Assembly: GCA_964017235.1 (NCBI GenBank)
Contig: OZ024938.1
Location: forward strand, 9,787,454-9,851,453
Reading direction: 5' to 3'
Origin: Sabellastarte sp. h YS-2021
Taxonomy: Eukaryota; Annelida; Polychaeta; Sabellida; Sabellidae
Length of the DNA: 64,000 nt
Position numbers and translations under genes: made by a program. Every line of letters begins with the position of its first letter. Position 1 is the stretch's first letter. The notes beneath the pieces were generated by a model, which was not told where the DNA came from, searched no databases, and saw only the letters and a program-made list of their open reading frames with translations. Below are positions 1 through 11,725 of the stretch, in pieces.

Positions 1-1560
1 TATGGAAAGAGCTACAGTTCTGCAACTTCACTATGTGGTAGATTACCCAAAAGTAGGTGAATGAATTATTTAGAAGAAATTGCCTACCTATAATACTTTT
101 AGAGATAAAAGACATTTATTCATTTTAGTAGCTATTACTCAGCTATCTACTCACTTAGCTATTGACCTCGATCTGCAAAAGCAATAAAAATATAAAGGAC
201 ACAGGAAAGTAAGCTTATCAAAAACCAGATGAATAACAAATGAAAAGATTTGCTTAAGTTTAATACTTGTGAAGGTATTTGGCATTTATTCCCATCATAA
301 TTTTGATACAAATAAGAAAATAGCTATTGCTCACTTATGACATGCAATGGAACCCCAAACTATATGCCATCTTATAGTTAAGGACAAAGTAGCTGAACAA
401 ATTATTTTAGGAAAATATTGTAACTGCAATAGTTTTGGAGTTACAATGGATTTACTCAGCCGTCAGAATTTCAAAGTAGCTATTACTCAGCTATCCAAAA
501 TGCAACAGGTCTGCAACTTTACTATGTGATAGCTTTTCAAAAACTAGATGAATAACATATTTGAAAATATTTCCCTAACTTTAATACTTTTGAAGATATT
601 TGACATTTACTTATGTCATTATTTTGCTACAAATAAGAAAATAGCTATTACTCACTTATGGCATGCAATAGAACCCCAAACTATATGCCATCTTATAGTT
701 AAGGACAAAGTAGCTGAACAACATATTTTAAGAAAATACTCTAACTGCAATAGTTTTGGAGTTACAATGGATTTACTCAACAGTCAGAATTTCTAAGTAG
801 CTATTACTCAGCTATGCAATGTGCAACAGGTCTGAAACTTTACTATGTGATTGCTTACCAAATCTAGATGAATAACATGTTGAAAGATTTGTTTAACTGT
901 AATACTTCTAAAGATATTTGACATTTACTTTTGTTGTTATATTGCTACAAATAAGGAAATAGCTATTACTCACTTATGGCATGCAATAGAAACCCAAACT
1001 ATTTGCCATCTTATAGTTAAGGACAAATAGCTGAATAACATTTTTAAAAAAATACTCTAACTGCAGTAATTTTGGAGTTACAATGGATTTACTCAACTGT
1101 AGAATTTCAAAGTAGCTATTACTCAGCTATCCAATGTGCAACAGGTCTGAAACTTTACTATGTGATAGCTTATCAAAAAGTAGATGAATAACATATTTGA
1201 AAAGAATTCCCTAACTTTAATACTTTTGAAGATATCTGACATTTACTTATGTCATTATTTTGCTACAAATAAGAAAATAGCTATTACTTATGGCATGCAA
1301 TAGGACCCCAAACTAAGTACCATCTTATAGCTAAGGACAAAGTAGCTGGACAACCTATTTGAAGAAAAAGCTGTAACTGCAATAGTTTTTGAGTTATGAG
1401 CCCTTTACTCCAAGTAGCTAAGATTGCTATTACTCACTTATCTTTAGGCCTAAGTCCATAAAACCAAAAAATTTTTCATGGGCGTGAAAATTCATTGGGA
1501 CAATTAATTTACAAAAAATCTGTAGCTGTAGTAGTTTTGGAGAAATCTGCGTGACTAACT
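1..1560. repeat. Satellite A array (about 160 bp monomer, about 319 bp dimer)
   Basis: Recurring blocks such as ACTATGTGATAGCTT (about 520, 840, 1158) and CATGCAATGGAACCCC (about 343, 662, 981, 1297) are spaced about 317-321 bp, and a half-spacing homology marks a diverged monomer of about 160 bp. The same family recurs in opposite orientation at 51.94-52.1 kb and 59.5-62.0 kb. Short open frames inside are periodic with the repeat and show no protein family. The array starts before the window edge. Confidence 0.85.
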
Positions 1561-1561
1561 A

Positions 1562-1587
1562 ACGCACGCACACACACACACGCACGC
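1562..1587. repeat. CA/CG microsatellite
   Basis: Alternating CA with CG interruptions directly after the satellite array. No function inferred. Confidence 0.8.
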
Positions 1588-1845
1588 TCCCTCCCAGGCT
1601 AAAGCCCAGCGGAGGATAATTATGCCGAATAGTCTATCATGGATGATGAAGATTAAGTGCTACAAAAGTTTGGATAAAATTTATTACATTAGATTTCCGA
1701 ACTCACTGTGCATGTAGCTGTTTTTTTGTTGTTGTTGTTTTTTTTCACCAAAAAAACAACCATATTTTGCTTTCTGTAAATTCTTTTTGTTGTTTTTCAC
1801 AGAGTTTCATAAATAATCTGACTACAAGCATCTTTCTGGACTCAC

Positions 1846-1997
1846 CGAGTCTGAAGTCTGTCCTCTGTCTCCATATTCTCACCTCCTGAGTGGAAGGCTG
1901 ACCTCTGATCCCCCGTCTCCTGTACAGGGCTAACAGGCTGTGGGTTCAAAAATGGGTTGGAGCCAATTACATTCTCTCCACTCACTTCATCAGGTTT
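1846..1997 (-). CDS. Probable internal exon of a minus-strand host gene
   Basis: On the minus strand an open segment of 152 bp starts after an acceptor (TATTGCAG, rc of 1998-2005) and ends at a good donor (GTGAGT, rc of 1840-1845). Reading in phase 0 it begins KPDEVSGEN and ends RLQTR, is polar and low in complexity, and matches no domain I recognise. Phase 0 at its start is compatible with the two UBA exons at 3363-3473 and 4031-4102, which lie upstream on the same strand, so it may be the next exon of that gene. An alternative donor lies inside (GGAG/GTGAGA). The link to the UBA gene is an inference; an unrelated gene or a chance open segment remains possible. Confidence 0.45.
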
Positions 1998-2235
1998 CTG
2001 CAATACATGTACATGGTAAACACTCAGTGACCTCACCTGCAGGTAGTACTGACAAAAAACACACAAAACGAATATCACCACAGATGCAGCCTAGGTCGAG
2101 TTGTTCAAAATTTAAAAAGAGGCTCCAACATATTGTCTTCTTATTTCTCTCTTTTAATTGGTTTTCACTTAATGAACCTACTGTGCACCTCCCTTATCTT
2201 TCCTATATAGTCTTCTATGGAGATTCGATCAGGAT

Positions 2236-2530
2236 TTAACATAACATAACACATGATTTTTATATAGCGCTTATCACTTAGTATGTCTCTAAGCGCTGTA
2301 GGCTCTAGACATTGTATGCAAGTCTGAAAAAGTATGTTTTGAGCTGTCTTCTGAAATCTAACAGTGAATTTGAAGATCTAATGCTAACAGGTAGATTGTT
2401 CCACAGAGCTGGAGCACAGAGCTGGAGCAGCATGAACAAAAGCCATTACATCTGAATCAGCTTTGAGGAACATTGAGTCAAAGATAGACCCCTCCACCTT
2501 GTGTGAAAATATGACCAAGATCTCATGTAT
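2236..2530. repeat. Probable interspersed repeat with AGCGCT motif
   Basis: The stretch begins near TTTATATAGCGCTTATCAC with a second AAGCGCT shortly after, followed by a tract rich in TTTTGAGCTG and TTCCACAGAGCTGG. This layout resembles a dispersed retroposon-like repeat common in marine animals, but no target duplication or tail could be placed. It lies in a presumed intron of the UBA gene. Confidence 0.3.
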
Positions 2531-3362
2531 AGTTTTCTAGTTACTCACAGTAAGTATAACATAATGAATTTCATCAACTATAGAGTGTTGTGATTTAATT
2601 CAATTCATGTATTACTTTGTTGGATATGCCGATACTGTGGCTTTGTCACAGTCAGTCGATTAGTCATAATGACAATACAAGTGTTAACGCAGCACAGGTA
2701 TACCACATTTTTTTCACATGGGACTAAAATAGCAACAACTGCTATCACATGGTGAAAACTGGTACAACAGTTTCCAAAACATTGCTGTCACATTCTCTTT
2801 TGCTAGTACTGGGAGTCGCTCCAAATTTTCATGGTCAATTAATCATCCATTTTGTCCCACCAGTAATCGACCAAAATCTTTATTTTTTTTACTCCAGTCT
2901 TGATCATTATATCATGAAACACTTTCCGGGATGAGATATATTTCATTCCAGTAAGAATAACAGTGTTCTGACATTTAGAATCTACCAAAACACCCTGTAA
3001 ATATGGCGGTAGACATAAACAAACTCGAAATTCATGAAAAATTTGTCAATTTATTAAGTAAACATGCTTAAAATCTATAAAAAATTTGTGGATATTGAGA
3101 TAAATTGGGATAGGTAAGATTTATTTCATCAGAAAACGCCAGAGACCACCTTGACTGTACACTGTCACCTACGATTAATCCAGCACGCTTCTGATCGTCC
3201 ACCCACTAATAAACACACACAAACAGATAGAGGGAAGGACAGACGGACAAACACAACCCAAAACATTGCCTTCTTGTGGTAATAATTTGCCACGTTTATA
3301 TAATTCTTTACAAAAACCTCTATTACACTAATTAATAATATTATACCATAACATTTGCCTAC

Positions 3363-3473
3363 CTTCCGTGTCCCAAGTTTCAGTGTATTTCCTCCTGTGG
3401 CTCCTGACTGACTTGGACGTGGCTTCCCAGCAAGAATCCAGTCAATCACTTCCTGTACAGACAGCTTACCGAA
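3363..3473 (-). CDS. UBA-domain gene exon (second half of UBA)
   Basis: Minus-strand exon of 111 bp (37 codons, phase 0 at both ends). It is preceded by an acceptor (ATCACAG, rc of 3474-3480) and followed by a donor (GTAGGC, rc of 3357-3362). It encodes FGKLSVQEVIDWILAGKP and then a serine/glycine-rich tail ending TLKLGTRK. Joined to the exon at 4031-4102 it completes a ubiquitin-associated (UBA) three-helix bundle; the conserved C-terminal 'V..VIDWIL' helix is here. UBA domains bind ubiquitin chains. The full gene cannot be named because exons outside the window or in long introns are missing. The perfect phase match and splice signals make it a real exon rather than a chance ORF. Confidence 0.75.
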
Positions 3474-3700
3474 CTGTGATAATCAACAAGAATGTGACAC
3501 ATGTAAATTATTCGGAGAAGAGAAATAACAAAAGAGTTCTCTGTTTCAACTTGGATATTTTCATTTTTTATTAGAATTAACATATTAATTGTATTCAGAG
3601 AGGGCCAACTTCTGTCAATTTTTCATAATACTGGTCTACCTTGTTACCTTTACTACCACAAGGGATTTCTCACTGAAGAGTAATGCATGGAGAAAGAGTA

Positions 3701-3935
3701 GAGTAAGAAATCTAAAATTCATCACATATCTGAAATTCGCCACATGATGATATACTAATAAAAAAATAAATGAATCGAGGTGAGATTTGTTGAATGTACA
3801 GTAAAGTAAGGCCTTGTGAACTGAAAAATACCAATTTGGCAATTTTAAGACAAAACATCATTATCTTCAAAAAATTAACTAAGGTTTTAGAGGTGGCGAA
3901 TTTTAGATTCCTGGTGAATTTTAGATTTCTTACTC
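3701..3935. mobile_element. 235-bp MITE flanked by TA
   Basis: The outer 21 bp are perfect inverted repeats (GAGTAAGAAATCTAAAATTC at the left, its complement at the right) and homology continues inward for about 40 bp. The element is flanked by TA on both sides, the target of Tc1/mariner elements. It lies in the intron between the two UBA exons. Confidence 0.65.
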
Positions 3936-4030
3936 TATATTAGTGCAAAAATCACAGGAAATGTTTTTGTTTTTCTATGGCAGCATGATTTTGAAGTTGA
4001 TGAAGGATGTGAAAGACTTTAACAGGTTAC

Positions 4031-4102
4031 CTGAATGGCTTCTTGGCAATCCTCTAGCTCAAAGCCCATATTCAGCAAACACATCAACAGATCATCCACA
4101 CT
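4031..4102 (-). CDS. UBA-domain gene exon (first half of UBA)
   Basis: Minus-strand exon of 72 bp (24 codons, phase 0). The acceptor is TTTCAG (rc of 4103-4108) and the donor is GTAACC (rc of 4025-4030). It encodes SVDDLLMCLLNMGFELEDCQ then EAIQ. The 'LLNMGF' loop and the 'EDCQEAIQ' helix are the classic first two helices of a UBA domain, and the next exon (3363-3473) supplies helix 3. The UBA fold binds mono- or poly-ubiquitin and occurs in adaptors, ligases and deubiquitinases. Nothing in the window says which. Conserved splice sites and phase argue for a functional gene transcribed right to left. Confidence 0.75.
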
Positions 4103-4907
4103 CTGAAACACATTAAACATTTGTCTGACAACTTAAATCGCGCCCTTGTCATGAAACTATCGAAACTGAATAAAATTCATTTCTTGTCAAAAAAGTTAGG
4201 CATTAACACCAAAGTCTGCCTGGAGCGAGTGGTTGGCATATATATCGAAAAGAGATGGGTGAGGCGAATGTGAATGAGAATTTACACACAAGTTCAGTGC
4301 TAAGGAAGTTCTAAAGTTAAAGGTAACATAGTAGTAGACTGTCCTGGTTTCTTGACAGTTAGGTTATATTTGGAATTCACGGTTTCCTTTTAACTCACAA
4401 TACCTTCAAAAGTTCTAAAACCAATAAAAAATGAGAGAAGAGAAAAACACAAAATCTGCAATTTTATGACCCTAGTTTGACCCATAAAGGGGCACCAGGA
4501 GGTAAATCTGTCAAGCTTTCTTGGTTCCCTGTACACGGTTTTCTATTACCTCCCAACACATTCAAAACCTCTAAAAACAATTGGAGAAAGGATTTTGCTA
4601 AGGCAATTATTTGCTAGCAGTTTTTTACCTTAAAACTTTCCTTTTGAGATTTTAGTACATCCCATTAATAACCACAGCAACAAAGAAACTGGTTGAAGCC
4701 ATCGGACACTTCCTTTCCAAGTGTTAACAAAGCCATATTGAGATTTGATCAATAAAATATCAATACATGCACTTACACTTCATAGTTTCTTCATTGAAAT
4801 GATTAAAAATATAATTTTTCAGAGTAATTGTACGATTTTATATCACAAATTATATCTGGTTTTACATATTTCTTAATTTAAATCTTGAATTGTTGAATCA
4901 ACCATCC
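4103..4907. other. Non-coding, nothing recognised
   Basis: AT-rich sequence upstream of the first UBA exon, probably intron or intergenic. I see no convincing exon, RNA gene or repeat boundary. Confidence 0.5.
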
Positions 4908-4909
4908 GC

Positions 4910-5897
4910 GAGGGAAACAGGTCAACTCAGACCTCCGCCAACTCGGAACTGGCCAACACAGCCTCATCTACAACAAACTCGGTCCCATACTGTAACAAAT
5001 TTTAAATTGATATAAAATCTTAATTTGTGGATGGATTTTGATGAGTTAGGACTTTAGGTACCATTGTCTTCAGTTGTGGATATAATGGTTTGAGATAATC
5101 TTAAAGCTAGAGTCTATCAACCTGGTGCCCATTCATTAGAAAGGCTAGCTATCAATCAGGCCCCCTGTCATATTTTACAAGTGAGAAAATGTATACGATG
5201 TTCATTTATTCTGATATAAATTAAAAGAAGTGGGCAAATTGAAAACAATTTATTAATTTGCCCATGTTAGCAATCAGTAATCAAGTCAGAGTGTGTTCAA
5301 ATCTGAATTGTCCTCCTTATTTGGCCTTGGTAGGGATGCAGGTTGAACCGGGATTGACCAAGGGGAGTCACCAAAATTCTCTTGTATTACACAAGTTAAA
5401 GATTAATATATAGTTGATACCAACTAATTGACCAATGTTATAAGGAACCAATGAAATTAAAGGGCTGGTTGAAGCATGCTTGCATACAGATTTGTACATA
5501 GAATAAAACAGGATCCATTCATTAGCAATGCCTTCTATTGACCTGGTCCCTATTCGTTACCCACTTTGAATCTTCAAGTAGATTAACATTGCAAGAGTAA
5601 TAAGCACAAGAGTGTTTTAATCAAATTTATTATTAATTGATACATGCATTTCATTATGTACTATTATCTTCAAAAAGTGTGCAAGACAAGGTTTTAGAGA
5701 TGTTTAAATTTATAAGTTTGATTTAAAAAAGAAAGGTTTGTCTATCCGATACAGATCAAAATGGTTAAATTTGTATTACTACAGGGGTGAGAATATGGGA
5801 ATAAGTTTTAGAAGGGTCCTACTAGCATGAGAATTTAATGGGTCCGAAATGGTGGGGGCCAAGTTGTCGAAGGTCCAAGTTGTCTATGATTCTCCAA
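4910..5897. mobile_element. TIR element, CAACTCGG family, copy 1
   Basis: The left end carries iterated (C)CAACTCGG-type motifs (4923-4980). The right end (5839-5897) carries the inverted counterpart (GGTCCGAAATGG, CAAGTTGTCGAAGGTCC). The same inverted pair bounds the 3.8-kb element at 35,346-39,105. No ORF is recognised inside. Confidence 0.55.
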
Positions 5898-5902
5898 GAG
5901 GA

Positions 5903-6269
5903 TACTGCCTTGCTACCAATTATCACCAGGTACCAATTATCTCCACCAATGAATAAAATGTTGATATTTCAGAAATGGCCACATATTTGGAAAGCTATTT
6001 GTTGTGTATTTGTTCTATTCACTATGGAAACAGTTTCATCTGACTTGCTTGACTTGGAATGTATTTTTTATCAAATTGTGTCTCTTTGAATTCTGTCTGG
6101 CGATAATTGGTACCCGGGGATAATTAGTACTGCCTTGCTACCAATTATCGCCGGGTACCAATTATCGCCACTGGAAAATAAAACGTTCATATTTCAGTAA
6201 TGGCCACACATTTTGAAAGCTTTTCATTGTGTATATGTTCTATTCACGATAATTGGTAGCAAGGCAGTA
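5903..6269. mobile_element. 367-bp TIR element with 22-bp perfect termini
   Basis: Positions 5903-5924 (TACTGCCTTGCTACCAATTA...) are the exact reverse complement of 6248-6269. An internal third copy of the same motif near 6127-6153 suggests an internal duplication. No coding capacity. Confidence 0.7.
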
Positions 6270-6295
6270 TAGGGCTAGGTTAATTCTGATTTAAT

Positions 6296-7385
6296 TAGAC
6301 CGAGTTTCTGTCCCGTCGACAATTGTTATTGATGTACTGATGGACACAATGGCGAGGGACAGAGCTCACATGTACTTGTTTTCTGTGTAAATCTTGAAGT
6401 ACATATTTCTGTTCTAGTGCCTATAATTATTCTTGTTCCTTTGAATTAGTTGTAGGTGAACAAATTATAATATAAGTATGTTAAGGAAACATTCAAGACA
6501 TTACTCTAACATACATTTATGGCAGCAGAAAAGGTAGGTGAAGTTAGTTTACATTTCATAAATATGCAGAAATTTATTCATGGCAGCTGGATAGGCATTA
6601 AATATTTGCAGTGGTTAAATCACGGGACATCCCGATATGTAAATTACTGGCTAAATGTCGGGAAATGATTTCATTGGTTGATTTTGTCGGGAAATCTGTG
6701 ACCTTACATCTTCTCATGAATATCAATGAGTTGGTACTACTGCCATGCGTTCTCGAGTTTACGTAAGGTATTTAATCATCATTGAAGCTTCCATTCTATA
6801 AAATATTGTAAGAAAATCCCGGGAAATCCATGACCTCATATTTTCTCATGAATATTAATGAATTGGTGCTACTGCCGTGAATTCTTGAGTTTAAGATATT
6901 TTAAGCTTCAATTTTATAAAATATTGCAAGAAAATCCAGGAAAATCCATGACCTCATATATTGTCATGAATATTAATGAGTTGGTGCTACGTACTGCCGT
7001 GAGTTTTGAGTGTAAAATATTTGATCTTTTTTGAGGCCGTCATTTTGTAAAATATTGTTACAATCATAAAACAAGGCATCCCATGATATAAAGCACTTCC
7101 CTATATGAAGCACTTCCAAGTTCTCACAATTTAGCACTTCCCGACATATAGCCAATATGTTACATATCGGGACATCCCGGGACATAACCTTGCCGTTAAA
7201 TATTAGTGAACGGCACATATATGTACCTAAAAGAATACAAATAACACTTTATATTTGTGCCAATATGTGTAGAAATATGCCGTTCAAAATTTACACAGAA
7301 AACAAGTACATGTGAGCTCTGTCCCTCGCCATTGTGCCCATCAGTACATCAATAACAATTGGCGACGGGACAGAAACTCGGTCTA
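6296..7385. mobile_element. Mutator-like MITE, copy 1 (long TIR, 9-bp TSD)
   Basis: Termini of about 105 bp, starting TAGACCGAGTTTCTGTCC, are inverted at the right end. The flanks are TGATTTAAT (6287-6295) and TGGTTTAAT (7386-7394), a 9-bp target duplication with one mismatch. Long TIRs plus a 9-bp duplication are Mutator-like features. The interior holds further inverted segments around CGGGACATCCCG. Second copy at 35,593-36,082. Confidence 0.8.
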
Positions 7386-7506
7386 TGGTTTAATTAGCTG
7401 TTTATTTTACGTGGATTTAAACTTAAACTTTTCACATTAAAGTAACTTGGGTGACATTTGGGCCATTTAAGACAATATTTTGTCGAATTTGCCCACCAGC
7501 CCCTCC

Positions 7507-7659
7507 AACCATGGTATACGCAGAATTTTACCCTGGTTACGTACACCCGTCATTTGCCGTTCACAATTATGTCCACGGGTGTAGTGCACACTCACTCCGC
7601 CTTTGTTTTCAAAGTTTAAAACTTCGAACCACAGTAAAATTCTGTGTATACCATGGTTT
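7507..7659. repeat. Hairpin-forming 153-bp repeat
   Basis: AACCATGGTATACGCAGAAT at the left recurs inverted at the right (about 7627-7659). Probably a small MITE; no clear target duplication. Confidence 0.55.
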
Positions 7660-9370
7660 ATCGATTGTTAATTTTATGACAAACCTGATTTTCCATATTT
7701 TGTCAGTTTTTCCTAGATAAGTAAAATTTTGGGGCTCATTCGAAAGATAAATAATCATTTAAGCTTTTCTTAGCCGCAGATATTGAGCCTACTCGCTAGC
7801 ACCGTTTGACAGATGTCTTACTGGCAAACAAATAGACAATTAAATTCCTTTCAGATTTGGTGCCTTCAGATTTTTTTTTGTTTATAAAAAGAGCAGATCA
7901 AAAGAGTACGAAAAACTAAGAAAATTTTTTTGTTAATTCTAAAATAAACTTTTGTCCTCTTTTTCCATGGTGTTTGAAAAATCTCACCCCATTATCCATC
8001 TCAACTCCTAAATTATAAGATATCTTGCCAAGTAAGATATCTCACTCTATGAAGCAACTCGACCACCACTTCCAAAATAGCATTTCTCTGTTGGGCTGAC
8101 ATTGGCTGTTGGTCGCATGGTTGGGAGATTTGGCCAACATTGGACAACAATAGGCATATTTCACAAACAAAAATCTGCATAATCTGTGCAATCCAGATTA
8201 AGATTTGGATTCTTTGGATTAGCCGAAATCATGAAATGCAATTTTCTCTAGATCTGAATCAAAAATAAAAAAATATTATATGCCAACATAATTATAACAT
8301 AATAATATATATCAATATATATTAAAATAATATTATCATATTACAATATAATCAAAATTTCCCAAATATTAAAATTTCAGGCCATATTTTGCTGCCATTA
8401 TTTTACAAAGAATTATAGGTAATCCAATGAATCTGAATCCATTGGTCTATCTCATGAGGTAGATCAACGGATTCATATTCCAGATTCAGATTCAACTCAC
8501 ATCCCAAGTGAATCTGTTGATTTGAAGAATCTAGATTCAATGGATTATGGTTGAGAAATACGCCTAATGAATTTTTAGTCAAGAATTTGGTTAGCAATAA
8601 AGGGGGATTCAGGGAAACTTACTAAAAGTATTCGTCAAGGTATTCTACTAATCAGATTTAAGTGACCCACAATTTTTAACTTTAAATATAACAATTATAG
8701 ATATAAAAATAATATTTTCATTATAAATAAAAAAGTTGTTAGGAAAGAATACAAGTGCATCATTAGACTATGGACATATATTCTTAATAGTCTCATTCAC
8801 AATTGTTAATGTTTGCCCAAGACCAAGTAGGATTACTGATTACATCCTTGATCATGTGATTTTTCAGTGATCCCTCAATTATATAGGATCTGCCCATAAC
8901 CCATCAATCATTTACTTTTTCTAACAATGTTTACACAACCATGCTGCAATCTGATTGGCTGGAGCGATAGTGAGAGTCCAATTCTTACAATTAGCTTGAA
9001 ATACAAACATTGGACTGATGTCACATCTGCTAGCTAAAAGGCTGTTGGGAAAATAATGGCAGTCAATGTCAGACCAACTGATGTGCGAATGTTGGACCAA
9101 CATTGAACAAATGGCGACATGCTATCTAGGTTTTCTGAAAAGGACAATAATATAAAAAACATACAAAAAGATACACTACATTTATTGATGCTTTCCTGAT
9201 ATTAAAAATTTTTCAAAATCATCAAATACCAAGTAATACTTTCTATCCTTCACTGCCCATTGAGATTAACCTAAAAAAATGCTAGCTGTAACTTCAGTTC
9301 TGAGAAGAAATCATACATAACCAGCTTTTCCAAACTAAACAAGGCCAAAAAGTCTTTTGATTTCTATGTG
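7660..9370. other. AT-rich non-coding stretch
   Basis: No exon or RNA gene recognised. An imperfect inverted pair (CAATAGGCATATTTCACAAA near 8147 and its diverged complement near 8555-8576) hints at an old TIR element. CCAACATTGG-like motifs recur near 8145 and 9090. Confidence 0.4.
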
Positions 9371-9473
9371 CGAGATGCACAGCCATCAGAGACACGAGTA
9401 GTGCACTAAAATTTATGAAAGTGTAGTGACACAAAGAAATTTCAACTCTGACACATCCCATAGTTGGTCTAGA

Positions 9474-9560
9474 ACTCAGAAAGTCACCCATCCCGGTACT
9501 AACGTAACCTATTGCCATGCACCTAACTTCAGTGAAAAAACAGATACTCATCAAACTATA
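9474..9560 (-). repeat. 5S rRNA-derived SINE or 5S pseudogene fragment
   Basis: On the minus strand the segment reads CACTGAAGTTAG, then GTTAGTACCGGGATGGGTGA. This matches the 5S rRNA internal control region and following stem (CACCGAAGTTAA ... GTTAGTACTTGGATGGGTGA in general eukaryotic 5S). The 5-prime part of 5S is only faintly present. A 5S-headed SINE (SINE3 type) fits best, with its body probably continuing down to about 9380; a plain 5S pseudogene is the alternative. Confidence 0.55.
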
Positions 9561-9579
9561 TATGCCATAATTCATGAAA

Positions 9580-10112
9580 GTCCAGAGACAGAAAAAAAGT
9601 GATTTATAGAAGAGCTAGCCTCACTAGAGCTTGTACTTAAAAAGACTTCTCAATTTACAAAAAAAAAAATTAAACTGAAGACCCACTGAGTCATATTTGT
9701 GTCATAGGTCAAATGCTGCCAACCATGTACATATATATAACATTGTAAACACTGCCATCTGGGCCTCACATTATCCTGTGATTAACCTTGTAGCACTCTT
9801 TCTGTGTGGCAATGTTTAATTTATTTTGTTTATTTAACCATACACAGAGAGCTTTATCTTTCACTCAGCAGTAGATTTAAAAAGACACATTTCATTGAAA
9901 TATCTGAAGATGGTATATGATGTTCTTAGGCATGTGACACAGAAAATGATGAATGAAAGACAAGTTTGAATAACATTTATGAATTTTTCAAATATCATCA
10001 AATCATGACTTCGTACATAATCAGAAAACAGCACATAAACTTGTTTCTTTTATTTTTGATTTTGTGATAATTAAAGGACATGTAGACATAGAGAAACTAT
10101 AATCACTATTCA
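9580..10112. other. Non-coding, nothing recognised
   Basis: AT-rich sequence with short A and T tracts. No ORF, repeat boundary or RNA gene could be supported. Confidence 0.4.
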
Positions 10113-10275
10113 TTTTATTGCGCTACAATAGCTTACCATGTGGGACTGATTGCTGTACTCGGATGGCCGCAAGGCATCATGGCCAACGTCTAAGAAAAAT
10201 AGACATTTATAGTTGACCGTAGCCTCTGGTTGTCGTCTCGTGGTACACTCTCACATTTGTCTCCTTTTCTCGTTG
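10113..10275 (-). mobile_element. Solo terminal fragment of the DIRS-like element
   Basis: It is the reverse complement of two parts of the DIRS end at 31.5-31.8 kb: GCGCTACAATAGCTTACCAT matches around 31,517-31,537, and the part from CTGTACTCGGATGGCCGCAA onward matches about 31,680-31,790. It is an isolated end, perhaps left by recombination. Confidence 0.7.
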
Positions 10276-10439
10276 GCCGCGTGATTTAGCAATGCTTTAT
10301 TTTAGAAGGAAAGTTATTTCATTTTTACAAGGATATACTGGTCGTTGGATATGGAAACTACATCAGTTTCTTTATTTTATTACATAGAATCATAATTCGG
10401 TGTCTTTTCATAGTTCAGATAAGTATTTTCAGCATATTT

Positions 10440-10867
10440 TACAACTGAAGTCCACTTCCGGGTTCACATTGTAAAGAAACAGCGACTCGTTTATGTAGTT
10501 TCTAATACAGGATATATATATATGCCTGTCAGTCCAATTAAATAAAATAAAATAAAATATTTAACCCCTATCTGCTTCATTATTGGACCATTTTTAGGGT
10601 TTAAAAATATATAAATTTAATCCAAACGGGTCCTTGTCGAGTGAAATCATCGGAAACAACTTCCGTTTTTTGTCGAGACAGCAATTACGTACTTACAACT
10701 AATGCATGTTTCGTGTAGGTAGTTTATATACAGGAATATATGCCCGTTAAAATCAAATAAGATAAATTTCTTCATGCTTTATCCCCGTTCTTCAACAGTA
10801 TTTGTCCATTTTAAGGGTTAAAATATGATATAAAGCACGAAACTAACTTGGGGAATCCTCGGGGAAA
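10440..10867. repeat. Diverged tandem repeat forming the Polinton target
   Basis: Two diverged copies of about 230 bp share ATATATGCC(T/C)GT, an AATAAAATAAAATA-like tract and a GACCATTTTTAGGG-like block. A related piece follows the Polinton at about 26,570-26,680, so the Polinton landed inside this repeat. Confidence 0.5.
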
Positions 10868-10994
10868 CCCCTGAGTAGTGGGGCCTGAGGATTATATGAG
10901 TGTGGTCTGCACGCCAATTGGGAGGGGCAAGGGGATGAGGGGGAGGGGGAGAGGGGGGTACTTGAGTAAACAGTCGTTAAGTGGGTTATTGTTT

Positions 10995-11004
10995 ATATAA
11001 AAGG
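10995..11004 (+). promoter_or_regulatory. TATA-like motif near the Polinton tip
   Basis: TATATAAAAG lies 121 bp inside the left terminus. Related TATATAAAGAG motifs recur in the tandem units of both arms. It could serve an inward transcript of the arm genes; inferred from sequence only. Confidence 0.3.
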
Positions 11005-11673
11005 GGGGCTGGCAGGTGTTTAGTGAAGTGTGAATGTACTAGAGGGCTTTGTGTTTGGGAAAAGACAAAAGACGGGGTCAGGTGTACATTCAAGATGTTG
11101 TCTACAATAGTACGGCTTGAGTAAACAGTCCTTAAGTGGGTTATTGTTTAATATAAAGAGATATAAGTGGGAGGGGGCAGGTGTTTATTGAGTGGAGTGG
11201 GGGTTATTGTTTACATAAAGAGATATAAGTGGGTTGGTGGCAGGTGTTCATGGTTGTACGTACAATAGTTTTGTAAGATGCACAATAGCTTTTGTAAAAG
11301 AACTTATATTGAATGGTTTAATTACAGAAGACATCATATTTCAGAGTATTTATATTATCCCAAAGATATACAAGTGGTGGAATGGCAGGTGTTTATTCAA
11401 TGTTGTATGTACTGGAGGGCTTTTGTGTTTTAGGAAAAAGACAAAGAGTGGGGGGGGCAGGTGTACATTCAAGGTTGTGTCTACAATAGCTTTTGTAAGA
11501 ACTTGTATTGTATGGTATAATCATAGGAAATATAATATTTCAGATGAGTGCATCTCCCGCCAAAAACAAAATCTCCCACCAAACAAATGTTTTAAAAAAA
11601 GAAAAAAAAAATGCCCCATCAGCAGAAAAAAGGTTCCTTCCATCCCCAAAACAGGTCCATACTTGTTTTGCAG

Positions 11674-11723
11674 TGTGTTTTTTTTTTTTGTCTCTCTTAT
11701 CATTTTTTGGGCTTTTTTTACAG
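11674..11723 (+). promoter_or_regulatory. Polypyrimidine tract and AG acceptor before ORF1
   Basis: A T-rich tract of about 45 bases ends ...TTTTTTTACAG and is followed two bases later by the ORF1 ATG (11,726). This is a textbook 3-prime splice acceptor and is preserved in the right arm. It could end a 5-prime UTR intron or receive a spliced leader. Confidence 0.5.
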
Positions 11724-11725
11724 AA

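Noticed and set aside
1940-2239. 99-aa plus-strand frame
   Set aside because: Overlaps the minus-strand exon with splice sites; no domain or splice support on plus.
11234-11725. N-terminal 164 codons of the 300-aa frame before ORF1
   Set aside because: Low-complexity and repeat sequence; the acceptor tract lies within it and the right arm does not keep this frame. The start was placed at 11,726.
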